Of a stretch of 64,000 bases of DNA, positions 11,933-20,294 are shown piece by piece; the first letter of the stretch is position 1; each line of letters opens with the position of its first letter. The stretch comes from Paraeggerthella hominis (GTDB lineage Bacteria > Actinomycetota > Coriobacteriia > Coriobacteriales > Eggerthellaceae), in the NCBI RefSeq assembly GCF_021044775.1, contig NZ_JAJNOQ010000002.1:248001-312000 (forward strand). Reading direction: 5' to 3'. A model generated the notes under the pieces. It ran no database searches, was not told the origin of the DNA, and worked only from the letters and a program-made list of their open reading frames with translations. The position numbers were made by a program, and so were the translations under genes.

Positions 11933-13033
11933 TTACGAAATGCGAACTGGCATGACCAAGTAGAGGTAGTTCTCCCCTTCGTCAGCCTTGAAGATACCGG
12001 GCTTGAGCGCGGACTGGACTTCCAGGTACACCTTATCGGTCGCGACCGACGACAAGCCGTCCAAAACGTACGCGTAGTTGAACGCGATCTCGACGTCTTC
12101 CCCCTCGCCTTCGCACGGAAGGGTTTCCTGAGCAGTACCCACGTCCTGAGCCACGGCCGATAGCTGGGCGGTTTGAGACGCTATGTTGATATCGAACTTA
12201 ACCGGAGAGCTCGTCTGCCCCAGAAGAGACGTACGCTTCACGCCGGCCACCAGATGACCGACTTCCATGCTCACGCGCGTGACGTACGAATCAGGGAGCA
12301 GTTGGCGGTAGTTGGGGAAGTTTCCCTCGATGCGGCGGTTGATGAACACGGTGTCGTGGTAGGTCACGACGATCTGGTTCTCGGCCAACGCAAGCTTGAG
12401 CGGATCGTCGGTACGCTGCATGGACGCAATCTCCTGCAAGAACGAACCCGAGATAACCGCTTGGAAATCCTCTGCCGCCGAATCGGGAAGGTCAGCTTCC
12501 GTGATAGCCAGACGATACGAATCGGTGGCGACCATCTTGAGCAGCGTCCCTTCCAGCGTGATGAGCACGCCGGTCAGGATCGCGCGGCTCTCATCCTTCG
12601 ACACCACGCGAGCCACACGCTTGACCATCGAGGCAAATTGCGAGAACGGAATAGAAATTTCCTGCTGCACGTCAACATGCGGGAAACCGGGGAAATCCTC
12701 GGCATCAAGCGTTTTGATCGAGAACGACGACGTGTCGCAGGTGATGACTGCTGAATCGTTTTCAGCATGAACATGCACGGCGGCGTCGGGAAGGTTCTTC
12801 ACGATTTCGGAGAACAGCTTGCCGGGGAACACGGCTTTGCCTTCTTCCTCTACCAAAGCCGGCACGGCATACTGGATGGAAAGCTCAAGATCGGTTGCCT
12901 GAAGCGTGAGCGTGTCGCCGCGCGCATCCAGGTAAATGCCCGACAGAATAGGCAGCGTCGAGCGCGTAGCGATACCCTTCAAAACGACGGACAGGGCATT
13001 CTGCAGTTCCGTTTGGTTGATGCTGAATTTCAA
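11933..13033 (-). CDS. dnaN: DNA polymerase III beta subunit (sliding clamp)
   Basis: A 366-residue beta clamp made of three repeated processivity folds; it tethers polymerase III and repair factors to DNA. Typical signatures are the start MKFSINQTELQNAL, RSTLPILSGI, DTSSFSIKTL and the C-terminal YLVMPVRI, which contributes to the clamp's hydrophobic partner-binding pocket. The start is a TTG (13033) with AAAGGGAG ahead; no ATG is available at the conserved N-terminus. It is separated from dnaA by an unusually long 628-base gap holding a parS site and DnaA-box-like sequences. Confidence 0.97.
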   Translation of the reverse strand: MKFSINQTELQNALSVVLKGIATRSTLPILSGIYLDARGDTLTLQATDLELSIQYAVPALVEEEGKAVFPGKLFSEIVKNLPDAAVHVHAENDSAVITCDTSSFSIKTLDAEDFPGFPHVDVQQEISIPFSQFASMVKRVARVVSKDESRAILTGVLITLEGTLLKMVATDSYRLAITEADLPDSAAEDFQAVISGSFLQEIASMQRTDDPLKLALAENQIVVTYHDTVFINRRIEGNFPNYRQLLPDSYVTRVSMEVGHLVAGVKRTSLLGQTSSPVKFDINIASQTAQLSAVAQDVGTAQETLPCEGEGEDVEIAFNYAYVLDGLSSVATDKVYLEVQSALKPGIFKADEGENYLYLVMPVRIS

Positions 13034-13661
13034 GCCGCTCCCTTTCTCTTGCTCTCTATGGTTCCGGTTCAGTATCGCACAATCAATCCGTTTTCACGTT
13101 TGCCACCATGATAAAAGCTCTGCCGCGCACGGCAAGCGCACGTGAAGAAAAGGACTCGGAACACGGATCTGCTCATGTATCAAAAGTATGCTTGCAGGAA
13201 GTACGGCAGCGTTGCGTGAACATTCAAAAAGAATGGACGTTTGAAATTGAAGAGATGCGACCAAAGGGATGTCCTACACACGTGGCCGAAACGTGCATGT
13301 TTCACGTGAAACATGCACTGAGCGAGCGCACGGGTATAAGTTCTTCGTGACGCTCGCAAAGAATCATGATCTTAGGTTTTGGGTTTTAAGGGGTCTTCCC
13401 TAAATATATATAAGGTTTTAATAGTTGTAATAATAAGGGCGGTGGAAAAGTGGATAACTATTAAAATACCAGATCAGAAGCTGAAAATAATACCTTTCTA
13501 GATGTTTAGATCCAGTACCCTCCATCAACATGAATTATTGCTTATATTATCTTTCCAGAGGGTTTCGGGGGTTTTCTTCAACTTGTCAGTCATATTTCAG
13601 TCATCTTTCCTCCGAACGTTCGTGCGCCCGCCGAATGGATCGGGCGGGCGCACGAACAAGG
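13034..13661. other. dnaA-dnaN intergenic region, likely part of a bipartite oriC
   Basis: This gap is strongly AT-rich around 13380-13560. It holds two tandem DnaA-box-like 9-mers on the minus strand, TTTTCCACC (13449-13441) and TTATCCACT (13457-13449), followed by ACCAGATCAGAAGC (13468-13481), which recurs at 16788. A parS site lies at 13298-13313. I see no convincing gene. The region must also hold the dnaN promoter. In B. subtilis the unwinding site lies in the same dnaA-dnaN position. Confidence 0.65.
13298..13313. other. parS site 1
   Basis: Exact 16-bp TGTTTCACGTGAAACA, embedded in a 26-bp perfect palindrome (13293-13318) in the dnaA-dnaN gap. Confidence 0.92.
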
Positions 13662-15176
13662 CTATATTTCCCTGATAATTTGCCGGAGCGTTTCAAGCTC
13701 TTCGCGAAGCTCCCGGTTCTCCTTCATTTTCGCCTCGATGTTCGAGACCGAATACATGACGGTCGAATGGTCGCGGTTGAACTTCTTTCCGATGTCGCTG
13801 TACGGTATATCGACCATTTCACGGCATAGGTACGTGGCGATCTGTCGTGCGTAGGTGATGTTGCGCGTTCTTTTCTTTCCTACGAGATCGGCGTGGCTCA
13901 CCTTGTAAAACGTTTCGACTTCCCTTTGGATATCGGCAATGGTCAGGCGTTTCGACGGGCCTCCTGAGAAGTGATTCTCAAGCAGCGCGCGCGCATCGTC
14001 GAGCTTCAGGTTCGGTTGGTTGAAAAACGTCATCTGATAGATAACCTTCGTGACGGCGCTTTTCAATTCTCGGATGTTCGAGCTCGAGCTTTCCGCTATG
14101 TACATCTGAATGTCTTCGGGAATATTGAAATCTTGAGACCCCTCCGCATCCCGGTATTCCTGAACGAAGCTTTTCACGATGCCCAGTTTCGTCTCGATCT
14201 CGGGAGGCTGGATGTCGAACGTCCCGCCCGAATTGAATCGGCTTTTGTAACGCTCGTCGATGTCGATGTTCTTGGGAGCGCGGTCTGCGGAGAGCACGAC
14301 TTGCTTTCCCTGGCTGGTCAGCTTGTTGAAGATCTGGAACACGATGTCGAGCGTCTGCTTCTTTCCTTGCAGATACTGAACGTCGTCGATCAGCAGCACG
14401 TCGGCTTCTTCGTAGCGCGTTTTGAAGTTCTTGTAGCTGGATTTCTGCTTGTCGTGCGCCGCGCTCGCTTCGGTGTATTCCGATAAGAACTCGGCCGAGT
14501 CCACGTAAATGGTGGACAGCTGGGGGATGTTCTCGCTGATGTAATTTTGGATCGCGCGCATGAGGTGCGTTTTCCCCAACCCTGATTTTCCATAGATGAA
14601 CAGGGGATTTAAGTGCGCTTTACCCGGCATTTCCGCAACGGCGACCGCCATGGAGTACGCCATGCGGTTGGAATCGCCTATGACGAAGTTCTCGAACGTG
14701 AGCGTGGACGTCGGACCGTCTTGTCCGGTCTCCGCGTTCTCGCCGTCTTCGCTGCCGCTTTCCTCTATTTTTGGGGCGACGTCTTCCACGAGCGGTTCTT
14801 CCGGGCGCAACGTCGGTGCGGGCTCCACTGCGGCCGCCGGCGTCGGCATCGGTACAGCGGGTCGTTCCTGGCGCGGCGCGCTGCTCGCCGCAGGCGTCGG
14901 CATCTCGTCAGCGGCGGTGATGTCCACTTCTATGATGACGGTGAACGAAACATGGAACAGGTCTTCGAGCGCTTGCTTGATGAACCCGACGTAATGACGC
15001 TCGATCCACGTTTTGATGAAGTCGTTATCGGCCGTCAGCATGAGAAAATCCTCGCTCATCGCCTGGGGATGCAGGCGGGAGAAGAAGGCGCTGATCTGTG
15101 ACGGGTCTATGTTATTGTAGCTTTTGACCTGGTCGCATACTTCTTGCCAGGTTTCTTCGAGTTTTTGGCTGTTCAT
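13662..15176 (-). CDS. dnaA: Chromosomal replication initiator DnaA
   Basis: A 504-residue initiator. Domain I covers about residues 1-90; domain II is a Pro/Ala/Glu-rich linker (about 95-165); the AAA+ domain III has Walker A GKSGLGKTHL and Walker B LLIDDVQYL; domain IV carries the DnaA-box-binding signature RDHSTVMYSV. The start is the ATG at 15176 (MNSQKLEETW) behind AAGGAAG; in-frame sequence further upstream does not resemble DnaA. It reads leftwards, away from the putative origin. The gene on its 5' side, 112 bases upstream, is the ATPase/winged-helix protein rather than rpmH. Confidence 0.98.
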   Translation of the reverse strand: MNSQKLEETWQEVCDQVKSYNNIDPSQISAFFSRLHPQAMSEDFLMLTADNDFIKTWIERHYVGFIKQALEDLFHVSFTVIIEVDITAADEMPTPAASSAPRQERPAVPMPTPAAAVEPAPTLRPEEPLVEDVAPKIEESGSEDGENAETGQDGPTSTLTFENFVIGDSNRMAYSMAVAVAEMPGKAHLNPLFIYGKSGLGKTHLMRAIQNYISENIPQLSTIYVDSAEFLSEYTEASAAHDKQKSSYKNFKTRYEEADVLLIDDVQYLQGKKQTLDIVFQIFNKLTSQGKQVVLSADRAPKNIDIDERYKSRFNSGGTFDIQPPEIETKLGIVKSFVQEYRDAEGSQDFNIPEDIQMYIAESSSSNIRELKSAVTKVIYQMTFFNQPNLKLDDARALLENHFSGGPSKRLTIADIQREVETFYKVSHADLVGKKRTRNITYARQIATYLCREMVDIPYSDIGKKFNRDHSTVMYSVSNIEAKMKENRELREELETLRQIIREI

Positions 15177-15288
15177 ACGCTGCTTCCTTGGTGGGTTCGC
15201 CCCCGCCCGGGGAGCGACGATGGCGTGCTCCCAATGGCCGTCCGCTTCGTGTTCGATTGTATATAAAACGATAGGGTCAGGCAAAGGG

Positions 15289-16386
15289 TTACAGGGAAAT
15301 GGCTACCTGGTATCCCAGATCCGTCAGAATGCGCTTCTGCCCCGCGGTTTTCTCTATCAGTCCGGCTTGCTCGAGCTTCGTCAGCGTTACGTACGTGCTC
15401 GATTGGGGAACGCCGGTGATGCGCACCAGGTCGGTTACGCCGAGTGCCCCTTCGTTCAGGAATATAGGAAGGAAATCTCGCTCGCGTTGGGACAGGGGCG
15501 GCACCAGCGGCGTGACGGAATGGTGCGGATAACCCGCTTGAGGCATGGACGGCACTGCCGCCGTGGGGTACCCGTAGGCGGGCGCTTGCATCGGATATCC
15601 TGTCGTACCGTACGGTTGTGCTTGCTGAACAGGGTAAACGGTTCCCGGCATAGCGCTCATCGGGGCCATGTGCTGGATGGGCTGCATAGGTTGAATAGGC
15701 TGTGCCGGCACCGTGTAGCCCTGTGCTTGGGGTTGGTACGCCTGCTGTTGGTAGAGGTTTTCCTGATAAGGCTGCACGGCTTGTGCGCCCTGAGCCTGGG
15801 GCTGCCTTGCGGGTCCTTCCGCCACGGCGTCAAACAGCTCCTGCACTGCCGACTCGCTCGGCTGCAGGCTGATGGTGACGACGGATCCGGTTCCCAGGTT
15901 GTCCTCTATGGTTATGGTTCCGTGGGAGAAGTCCAGGTATTCCTTCACGATGGGAAGCCCCGACCCTACGCCGCGGATGTACTGCTTCATAGACTCGACC
16001 GCCGAGGAGAACCCCGGAAGCTGTGCCTTGTCTTTCTGAAATATCCCCGGCCCCTGGTCGGCGAAGCGAATCGTGTTTCCACCGTCCAGGATGGACACGG
16101 TCACCTCGGCGAATTGGGCGTGGATGAAGTTTTCCGACACCTCTCGGATCACCGTGTACGGGATGGTTCCTCCGCTGAGCTTCGCTTGTTCGTAAATGCT
16201 CGATGCGAGGTTTTCAATGTAATCCGCCGTCGGTGCGGGGTTGATCTCGGTGACGCGCGGCGCGCTCTTGAGATCGTCGTACAAAGCTATGCGCGCGATC
16301 GAGTCGACATGTGCATAGTCGTACAACGCCGAGTTTTCATCGGGCGTTTTACCTTGGTGATCTGCTTTTTCAGTCTGGTTGTTCAA
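15289..16386 (-). CDS. GHKL ATPase fused to a winged-helix domain, beside dnaA
   Basis: A 365-residue protein with an unusual layout. Residues about 45-185 form a complete Bergerat ATP-binding fold: N-box EVSENFIHA, G1 box FADQGPGI and G2 box GVGSGLPIVKEYL. There is no phospho-acceptor His domain and no membrane segment. A Pro/Gln/Tyr-rich disordered linker (about 190-290) leads to a MarR-like winged helix at the C-terminus (LVRITGVPQSSTYVTLTKLEQAGLIEK). The only start at the N-terminus is TTG (16386) with a weak GGAAC site. It is codirectional with dnaA and forms one edge of the putative oriC. ATP-dependent DNA binding near the origin is inference; an anti-sigma-like role is the alternative. 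Confidence 0.7.
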   Translation of the reverse strand: MNNQTEKADHQGKTPDENSALYDYAHVDSIARIALYDDLKSAPRVTEINPAPTADYIENLASSIYEQAKLSGGTIPYTVIREVSENFIHAQFAEVTVSILDGGNTIRFADQGPGIFQKDKAQLPGFSSAVESMKQYIRGVGSGLPIVKEYLDFSHGTITIEDNLGTGSVVTISLQPSESAVQELFDAVAEGPARQPQAQGAQAVQPYQENLYQQQAYQPQAQGYTVPAQPIQPMQPIQHMAPMSAMPGTVYPVQQAQPYGTTGYPMQAPAYGYPTAAVPSMPQAGYPHHSVTPLVPPLSQRERDFLPIFLNEGALGVTDLVRITGVPQSSTYVTLTKLEQAGLIEKTAGQKRILTDLGYQVAISL

Positions 16387-17199
16387 TTCTGTTCCGTTTT
16401 TCAGATCCGATATTCAGCATTTTTCAATGACTTTCAACGGCATTGTATACGTTTTCAACTTTAAAATCTATCCACCTGGGATATTCAATGCGTTTCATTG
16501 CGGATATTCCCGTTTTCCAGAAAAGAAAATCGACTATCTACGCGGCCTTTTCAGCGTTTTCCACTTTTTATTCAAAAATTGTGGAAAACTTTGAAGAAAA
16601 GAAAGAACCGAGAAGAAACCCATAGTGAAAAACTCTTGGGAAATGTTGATAGAACCGTGGTCGGGCGCGATCGAAGGGCGTCTGTTTAACGCACCATCGG
16701 CCATAGCTGAACGGTTTTCCTGAAACAGTGGATTTGTATCACCTACGTCAAAGAACGCCCTCTTCAAAAGCTAGAGCTTTATAAAACACCAGTTCAGAAG
16801 CCTAATTATTCAGTTGAAAACAACTAATGCCTGATGAGGGGCTTGTAAAAATAAGCAAATTCATATCTTGACAAAACAGCGAAATTGGAGATTTCCACAA
16901 TGATGCTCGAATGAAATAAGAGTTTTCAACATTTTCCACAATTTGGTTTCTCGCTTTTGGGGATAAGTCTGTTTAGCGGGGCTCTTTTCACGCTTTCGGA
17001 AGCGATTCAACGCTGTTTTCAGCATGAGCATGGCGTTTGACATCGACGAGGGAAACGGGCGTTCTTGTTGGCAGTATGTTGAAACGCGTATTCGGGGGTC
17101 TTTTCGATCGAGTCGACGAGTGGTGAGCGTGCAGCGGGTAGGCAGTGCGACCCAGCGCGAAGACTTGAAACGGAGTTGGTTTGTTCTTGTGAGTTTCGC
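16387..17199. other. Putative oriC (divergent gap between the dnaA and rpmH arms)
   Basis: Gene direction switches here: core genes to the left read left and core genes to the right read right. The gap is AT-rich and gene-free. DnaA-box-like 9-mers include TTTTCCACT (16557), TTTTCCACA on the minus strand (16588-16580), ATTTCCACA (16891), TTTTCCACA (16932), TTATCCCCA on the minus strand (16966-16958) and the weaker CTATCCACC (16468). GATATTC recurs three times between about 16410 and 16510. ACCAGTTCAGAAGC (16788-16801) matches a motif in the dnaA-dnaN gap at 13 of 14 positions. Origin identity is inferred from position and motifs. Confidence 0.75.
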
Positions 17200-17227
17200 T
17201 TGACTACGCCGTAACCTGCGCTATACT
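17200..17227 (+). promoter_or_regulatory. Promoter of the rpmH-rnpA-yidD-yidC unit
   Basis: TTGACT and TATACT are separated by 16 bases; the expected start is near 17234, about 30 bases ahead of rpmH. Confidence 0.75.
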
Positions 17228-17263
17228 TTCGAGGTTGCTCTAAAACCATGAAAGGGAATCAAT

Positions 17264-17398
17264 ATGAAGCGCACGTATCAACCTAACACTCGTAAGCGGG
17301 CTAAGTGCCACGGTTTCCGTGCTCGTATGTCGACGAAGGGCGGCCGCAAGGTGCTGGCTGCTCGCCGCGCAAAGGGCCGCAAGCGTCTCTGCGTGTAA
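17264..17398 (+). CDS. rpmH: Ribosomal protein bL34
   Basis: This 44-residue, very basic protein matches bL34 from end to end: MKRTYQPNTRKRAK at the start, GFRARMSTKGGRKVLAARR in the middle and KGRKRLCV at the end. It is a structural protein of the 50S subunit. The ATG at 17264 follows AAAGGGAATC. It is the first gene of the conserved rpmH-rnpA-yidD-yidC-jag-rsmG string, under a clear promoter, and ends 11 bases before rnpA. There is nothing unusual about it apart from its position at the edge of the putative origin. Confidence 0.97.
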   Translation: MKRTYQPNTRKRAKCHGFRARMSTKGGRKVLAARRAKGRKRLCV

Positions 17399-17409
17399 AG
17401 AGAGCGAGA

Positions 17410-17736
17410 TTGGAGACGATAAAGTCCCGCGAGGACATCTCCGATCTGTTCTCTTGCGGCAAGCGTTTGCATACGCCGTACCTTACGCTCATAGTGTTAC
17501 CCACGAAGCAGCACGGCCTCAATGGTCGTGTTGCTTTTGTTGCGGGTAAAAAGCTAGGGAACGCCGTCTGGCGCAATAGCGCAAAGCGGCGTATGCGCGC
17601 AGTCTGTCATGAGCTCGGAGGGCCTTGGAAGGGCTTCGATGTGATATTTCTCGCGAAGTCGGGTATTTGCAGGGGTTCTTATAGTAAAGTGCTAGCAGCA
17701 TGCGACGAGACGTTGGAACGCGCGGGGATCCGATAA
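17410..17736 (+). CDS. rnpA: Ribonuclease P protein component
   Basis: A 108-residue basic protein, the protein cofactor of the RNase P ribozyme that matures tRNA 5' ends. The N-terminus METIKSREDISDLFSCGKR and the core VAFVAGKKLGNAVWRNSAKRR match the family, including the RNR-like signature (here RNSAKRR). The start is the TTG at 17410: the frame stays open upstream, but the conserved N-terminus begins here, AAAGAGAG precedes it, and rpmH ends at 17398. It overlaps an unused upstream frame of yidD. Confidence 0.93.
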   Translation: METIKSREDISDLFSCGKRLHTPYLTLIVLPTKQHGLNGRVAFVAGKKLGNAVWRNSAKRRMRAVCHELGGPWKGFDVIFLAKSGICRGSYSKVLAACDETLERAGIR

Positions 17737-17747
17737 GGTCGATCGAT

Positions 17748-17981
17748 ATGAAGGCTTTTGTAAAGCGCTTGCCGTGTACCATTGCGGTGATGCTGATCAC
17801 CTTCTATAGGGCCGCTATATCGCCCCTGTTTCCTTCTTGCTGTCGTTTTACGCCGACATGTTCCGAGTACGGACTCATAGCGTTTCAACGCTACGGGTTT
17901 TGGAAAGGCTTGAAGCTCACGTTCAAACGTGTGCTGCGCTGCCGTCCGGGAGGTCCGCACGGCTACGATCCAGTACCGTAG
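17748..17981 (+). CDS. yidD: Membrane protein insertion efficiency factor YidD
   Basis: A 77-residue protein with the DUF37/YidD signature: FYRAAISPLFPSCCRF, TPTCSEYGLIAFQRYG and a terminal RCRPGGPHGYDPVP. It is an amphipathic inner-membrane-associated protein thought to help YidC insert membrane proteins. The ATG at 17748 follows AAGG; it starts 11 bases after the rnpA stop. Gene order rnpA-yidD-yidC is the conserved one. Confidence 0.95.
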   Translation: MKAFVKRLPCTIAVMLITFYRAAISPLFPSCCRFTPTCSEYGLIAFQRYGFWKGLKLTFKRVLRCRPGGPHGYDPVP

Positions 17982-18028
17982 GATTGTAGAAGCGGCCTTC
18001 TTTGGTATAGAGGAAGGAACAACATACA

Positions 18029-18814
18029 ATGTGGGACGTAATCAAGGACTGGGTGTTTAACATCATCCATTTCTTCTACGATTTTTGCGGCGACTGGGGA
18101 CTCGCCATCATCGTCGTCACGGTGATCTTCCGTGTGCTCATCTCTCCCTTGATGCACAAGCAGACGAAGTCTTCCTATCAGATGCAGAAGGTTCAGCCTC
18201 TGATGCAGGAAATCCAGCGTAAGTACGCTGATGATCCTCAGCGTCAGCAGGAGGAGATGCAGAAGCTGTACGCCGAGGCGAAGTTCAACCCGCTGGCCGG
18301 CTGTCTGCCGATGCTGCTTCAGATGCCTATCTTCATCGCGCTGTTCCAGGTGTTGAGCGAGATGGGTTCCCGTACGCAAGGCACCACGTATGAGTTCTAC
18401 AACCTGGTTCCCAGCTTGGTTATGCGTCCTTCCGAGGCGTTTTCCATGGGATTTGGAACGTTTGTTCCCTATCTGATCCTTATGGTCGTGTTCGCTGCCG
18501 CCACGTTCTTGCCCATGATTCTCATGCAGATGGGCAACAAGGATAACCCGCAGCGCAAGCAGACCATGATCATGGCGGCCGTCATGAGCGTTTTCATGCT
18601 GTGGATCAGCTGGGGCTCTCCTGCCGGCGTGCTCTTGTTCTGGGGCGCTTCGTCGCTCATCGGCATTGCTCAGCAGCAGATTTCCATGCGCATCATGAAG
18701 AGGCGCGACGCTGAAGCTGCCGAAACTATCGAGGTTAAGCCTATCGAGGTTGACGTTACCCGTAAGGTGAAGAAGCCGCGCCCGACCAAGAAGGACACCG
18801 TCAAGAAAAGGTAG
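18029..18814 (+). CDS. yidC: Membrane protein insertase YidC/Oxa1
   Basis: A 261-residue insertase of the short type found in Gram-positive bacteria, lacking the large periplasmic domain of E. coli YidC. The conserved groove arginine is in VIFRVLISPL, followed by the cytoplasmic helical hairpin (KVQPLMQEIQRKYADDPQ), GCLPMLLQMPIFIALFQ, and later hydrophobic helices. The C-terminus is a basic tail (VKKPRPTKKDTVKKR), typical of forms that bind ribosomes. There is no classical cleaved lipoprotein signal. The ATG at 18029 follows AGGAAGG. The product inserts membrane proteins alone or with SecYEG. Confidence 0.95.
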   Translation: MWDVIKDWVFNIIHFFYDFCGDWGLAIIVVTVIFRVLISPLMHKQTKSSYQMQKVQPLMQEIQRKYADDPQRQQEEMQKLYAEAKFNPLAGCLPMLLQMPIFIALFQVLSEMGSRTQGTTYEFYNLVPSLVMRPSEAFSMGFGTFVPYLILMVVFAAATFLPMILMQMGNKDNPQRKQTMIMAAVMSVFMLWISWGSPAGVLLFWGASSLIGIAQQQISMRIMKRRDAEAAETIEVKPIEVDVTRKVKKPRPTKKDTVKKR

Positions 18815-18822
18815 CTCGGCGG

Positions 18823-18838
18823 TGTTTCACGTGAAACA
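18823..18838. other. parS site 2
   Basis: Exact TGTTTCACGTGAAACA within a 20-bp palindrome, between yidC and jag. Confidence 0.92.
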
Positions 18839-18873
18839 CCCCAGCTTTTCTGTTTCGATAAAAGGAGTCTGTT

Positions 18874-19410
18874 ATGGCTGAAGAGTTGGTTGAAAACGTT
18901 GAGGAGTGCATCGATCCCTCTGAGATTGATTCCACCGAGTTGACCGATGAGGAGCTTGATCGTATTGCTGATACTGCGATCGGTGCCCTGCAGGATATCC
19001 TCAAGTATTTCGACGTTGGAGAAGTCACTATCGATGAGTACGAGGGTGACGAAGGCGAGCTGATTCTTGATATTACCGGTGACGATCTGGCCGTGCTTAT
19101 CGGTCGCCACGGTAAGACGCTTGATGCCCTGCAGTTCTTGGTATCGGCGATCACGGTGCGGACGATCGGCTTCCGTTATCCGGTTATCGTAGATGTCGAG
19201 GGCTATAAGGGGCGTCAGCGAGAGAAGCTTGAGTCGATTGCTCGTTCTTCAGCGAATCGCGCTGCAAGTCAGCACCGCAGCGTCAAGCTTCGTCCAATGA
19301 CTCCTTACGAACGCCGAATCGTTCACATTACGCTTCGTGACGACAAGCGCGTTGAGACTGCTTCTGAAGGCGAGGGAAGCGCGCGCCACGTGGTGATTCT
19401 TCCTCGATAA
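18874..19410 (+). CDS. jag: Jag/KhpB-type RNA-binding protein (KH plus R3H)
   Basis: A 178-residue protein with an acidic N-terminus (residues 1-45), a KH domain containing the variant GRHGKTLDALQ loop in place of GxxG (about 60-120), and a C-terminal R3H domain with RSSANRAASQHRSVKLRPMTPYERRIVH. Jag/KhpB proteins bind RNA and are linked to cell elongation and division in Gram-positive bacteria. The ATG at 18874 follows AAAAGGAG. The Jag-N domain of the longest family members is absent, as in many actinobacteria. A strong terminator follows the gene. Confidence 0.9.
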   Translation: MAEELVENVEECIDPSEIDSTELTDEELDRIADTAIGALQDILKYFDVGEVTIDEYEGDEGELILDITGDDLAVLIGRHGKTLDALQFLVSAITVRTIGFRYPVIVDVEGYKGRQREKLESIARSSANRAASQHRSVKLRPMTPYERRIVHITLRDDKRVETASEGEGSARHVVILPR

Positions 19411-19433
19411 CGGCACGTTCCTTGTTTTGATCG

Positions 19434-19464
19434 AAAGCCCGTATCTTCGGATACGGGCTTTTTC
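19434..19464 (+). terminator. Terminator after jag
   Basis: AAAGCCCGTATC, a TTCG loop and GATACGGGCTTT, followed by TT, 24 bases past the stop. Confidence 0.9.
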
Positions 19465-19473
19465 ATGTTTGAA

Positions 19474-19489
19474 AGTTTCACGTGAAACA
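19474..19489. other. parS site 3 (one mismatch)
   Basis: AGTTTCACGTGAAACA differs from the parS consensus only in its first base. It lies between the jag terminator and rsmG, in the rsmG promoter region. Confidence 0.85.
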
Positions 19490-19529
19490 TTCCTTTATAC
19501 TACAGAGGACATCTTATGAAGGAGCATGC

Positions 19530-20171
19530 ATGCACGAAGATCTACTGAAGCGACACCTCGAGCTTGTTATAGAGGCAAATAAAACAACGAATATCACTCG
19601 AATTTCAACATGGGACGAAGGTATGCTCCTGCATGTGCAGGATTCTCTCATAGGTCTGCCGGAGTTGAATGATGCTCCCGAGGGTTGGTATGTGGATATA
19701 GGATCGGGTGCGGGATATCCGGGGATACCGTTGGCAATAGAAAGCGGGAGAAAGACGCTCCTCGCCGATTCAGTAGGCAAGAAAACCGCTATACTTGACG
19801 GTATTATTGCTCAACTTGGCCTTAGCTCGGTAGAAACCTACACGGGGCGAATAGAGGACCTCGCACGAGAGCATCCGGGTGAATTCGCTGTAGTCACCGC
19901 TCGTGCATTGTCTCGAGTTTCCGTGCTTATGGAATTCGCGTCGCCTCTTCTGCAAAAAGGCGGCCGCTTAATCTGTTATAAAGCCCGTATGGAAGATGAT
20001 GAGCTAGACCACGCGCTATCGTTGCAGGAAACGCTAGGTATGACTCTCGTGTCTGATCGAACGCTTGAATTGGAAGATCGGTGTCGTAGGATCATGTGCT
20101 TCGAGAAAACGGCGAAGCCAAAGATTAAGCTTCCCCGTAAAACAAGTTTTGCCCAAAAACGTCCTCTCTAA
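19530..20171 (+). CDS. rsmG: 16S rRNA (guanine-N7) methyltransferase RsmG
   Basis: A 213-residue SAM-dependent methyltransferase that modifies G527 of 16S rRNA. The Rossmann motif I is YVDIGSGAGYPGIPLA; VVTARALS and the PLLQKGGRLICYKAR strand are typical. The start is the ATG at 19530 (MHEDLLKRHL) because AAGGAG precedes it by five bases; an ATG four bases earlier is out of frame. It has its own upstream region after the jag terminator and precedes parA, an arrangement common around bacterial origins. It is shorter at the C-terminus than some homologues but appears intact. Confidence 0.95.
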   Translation: MHEDLLKRHLELVIEANKTTNITRISTWDEGMLLHVQDSLIGLPELNDAPEGWYVDIGSGAGYPGIPLAIESGRKTLLADSVGKKTAILDGIIAQLGLSSVETYTGRIEDLAREHPGEFAVVTARALSRVSVLMEFASPLLQKGGRLICYKARMEDDELDHALSLQETLGMTLVSDRTLELEDRCRRIMCFEKTAKPKIKLPRKTSFAQKRPL

Positions 20172-20174
20172 GGG

Positions 20175-20190
20175 TGTTTCACGTGAAACA
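20175..20190. other. parS site 4
   Basis: Exact TGTTTCACGTGAAACA four bases after the rsmG stop, upstream of parA. Confidence 0.92.
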
Positions 20191-20294
20191 CTGGCAGAGT
20201 AGAGCGGTTGTGGGAATGCTCCGTTTCAAGGGGAGCGCTTTATATAAGATGCAAACAAGGTATACTGTCGTTGCGGTTAAGAAAGGGGGTCCCT

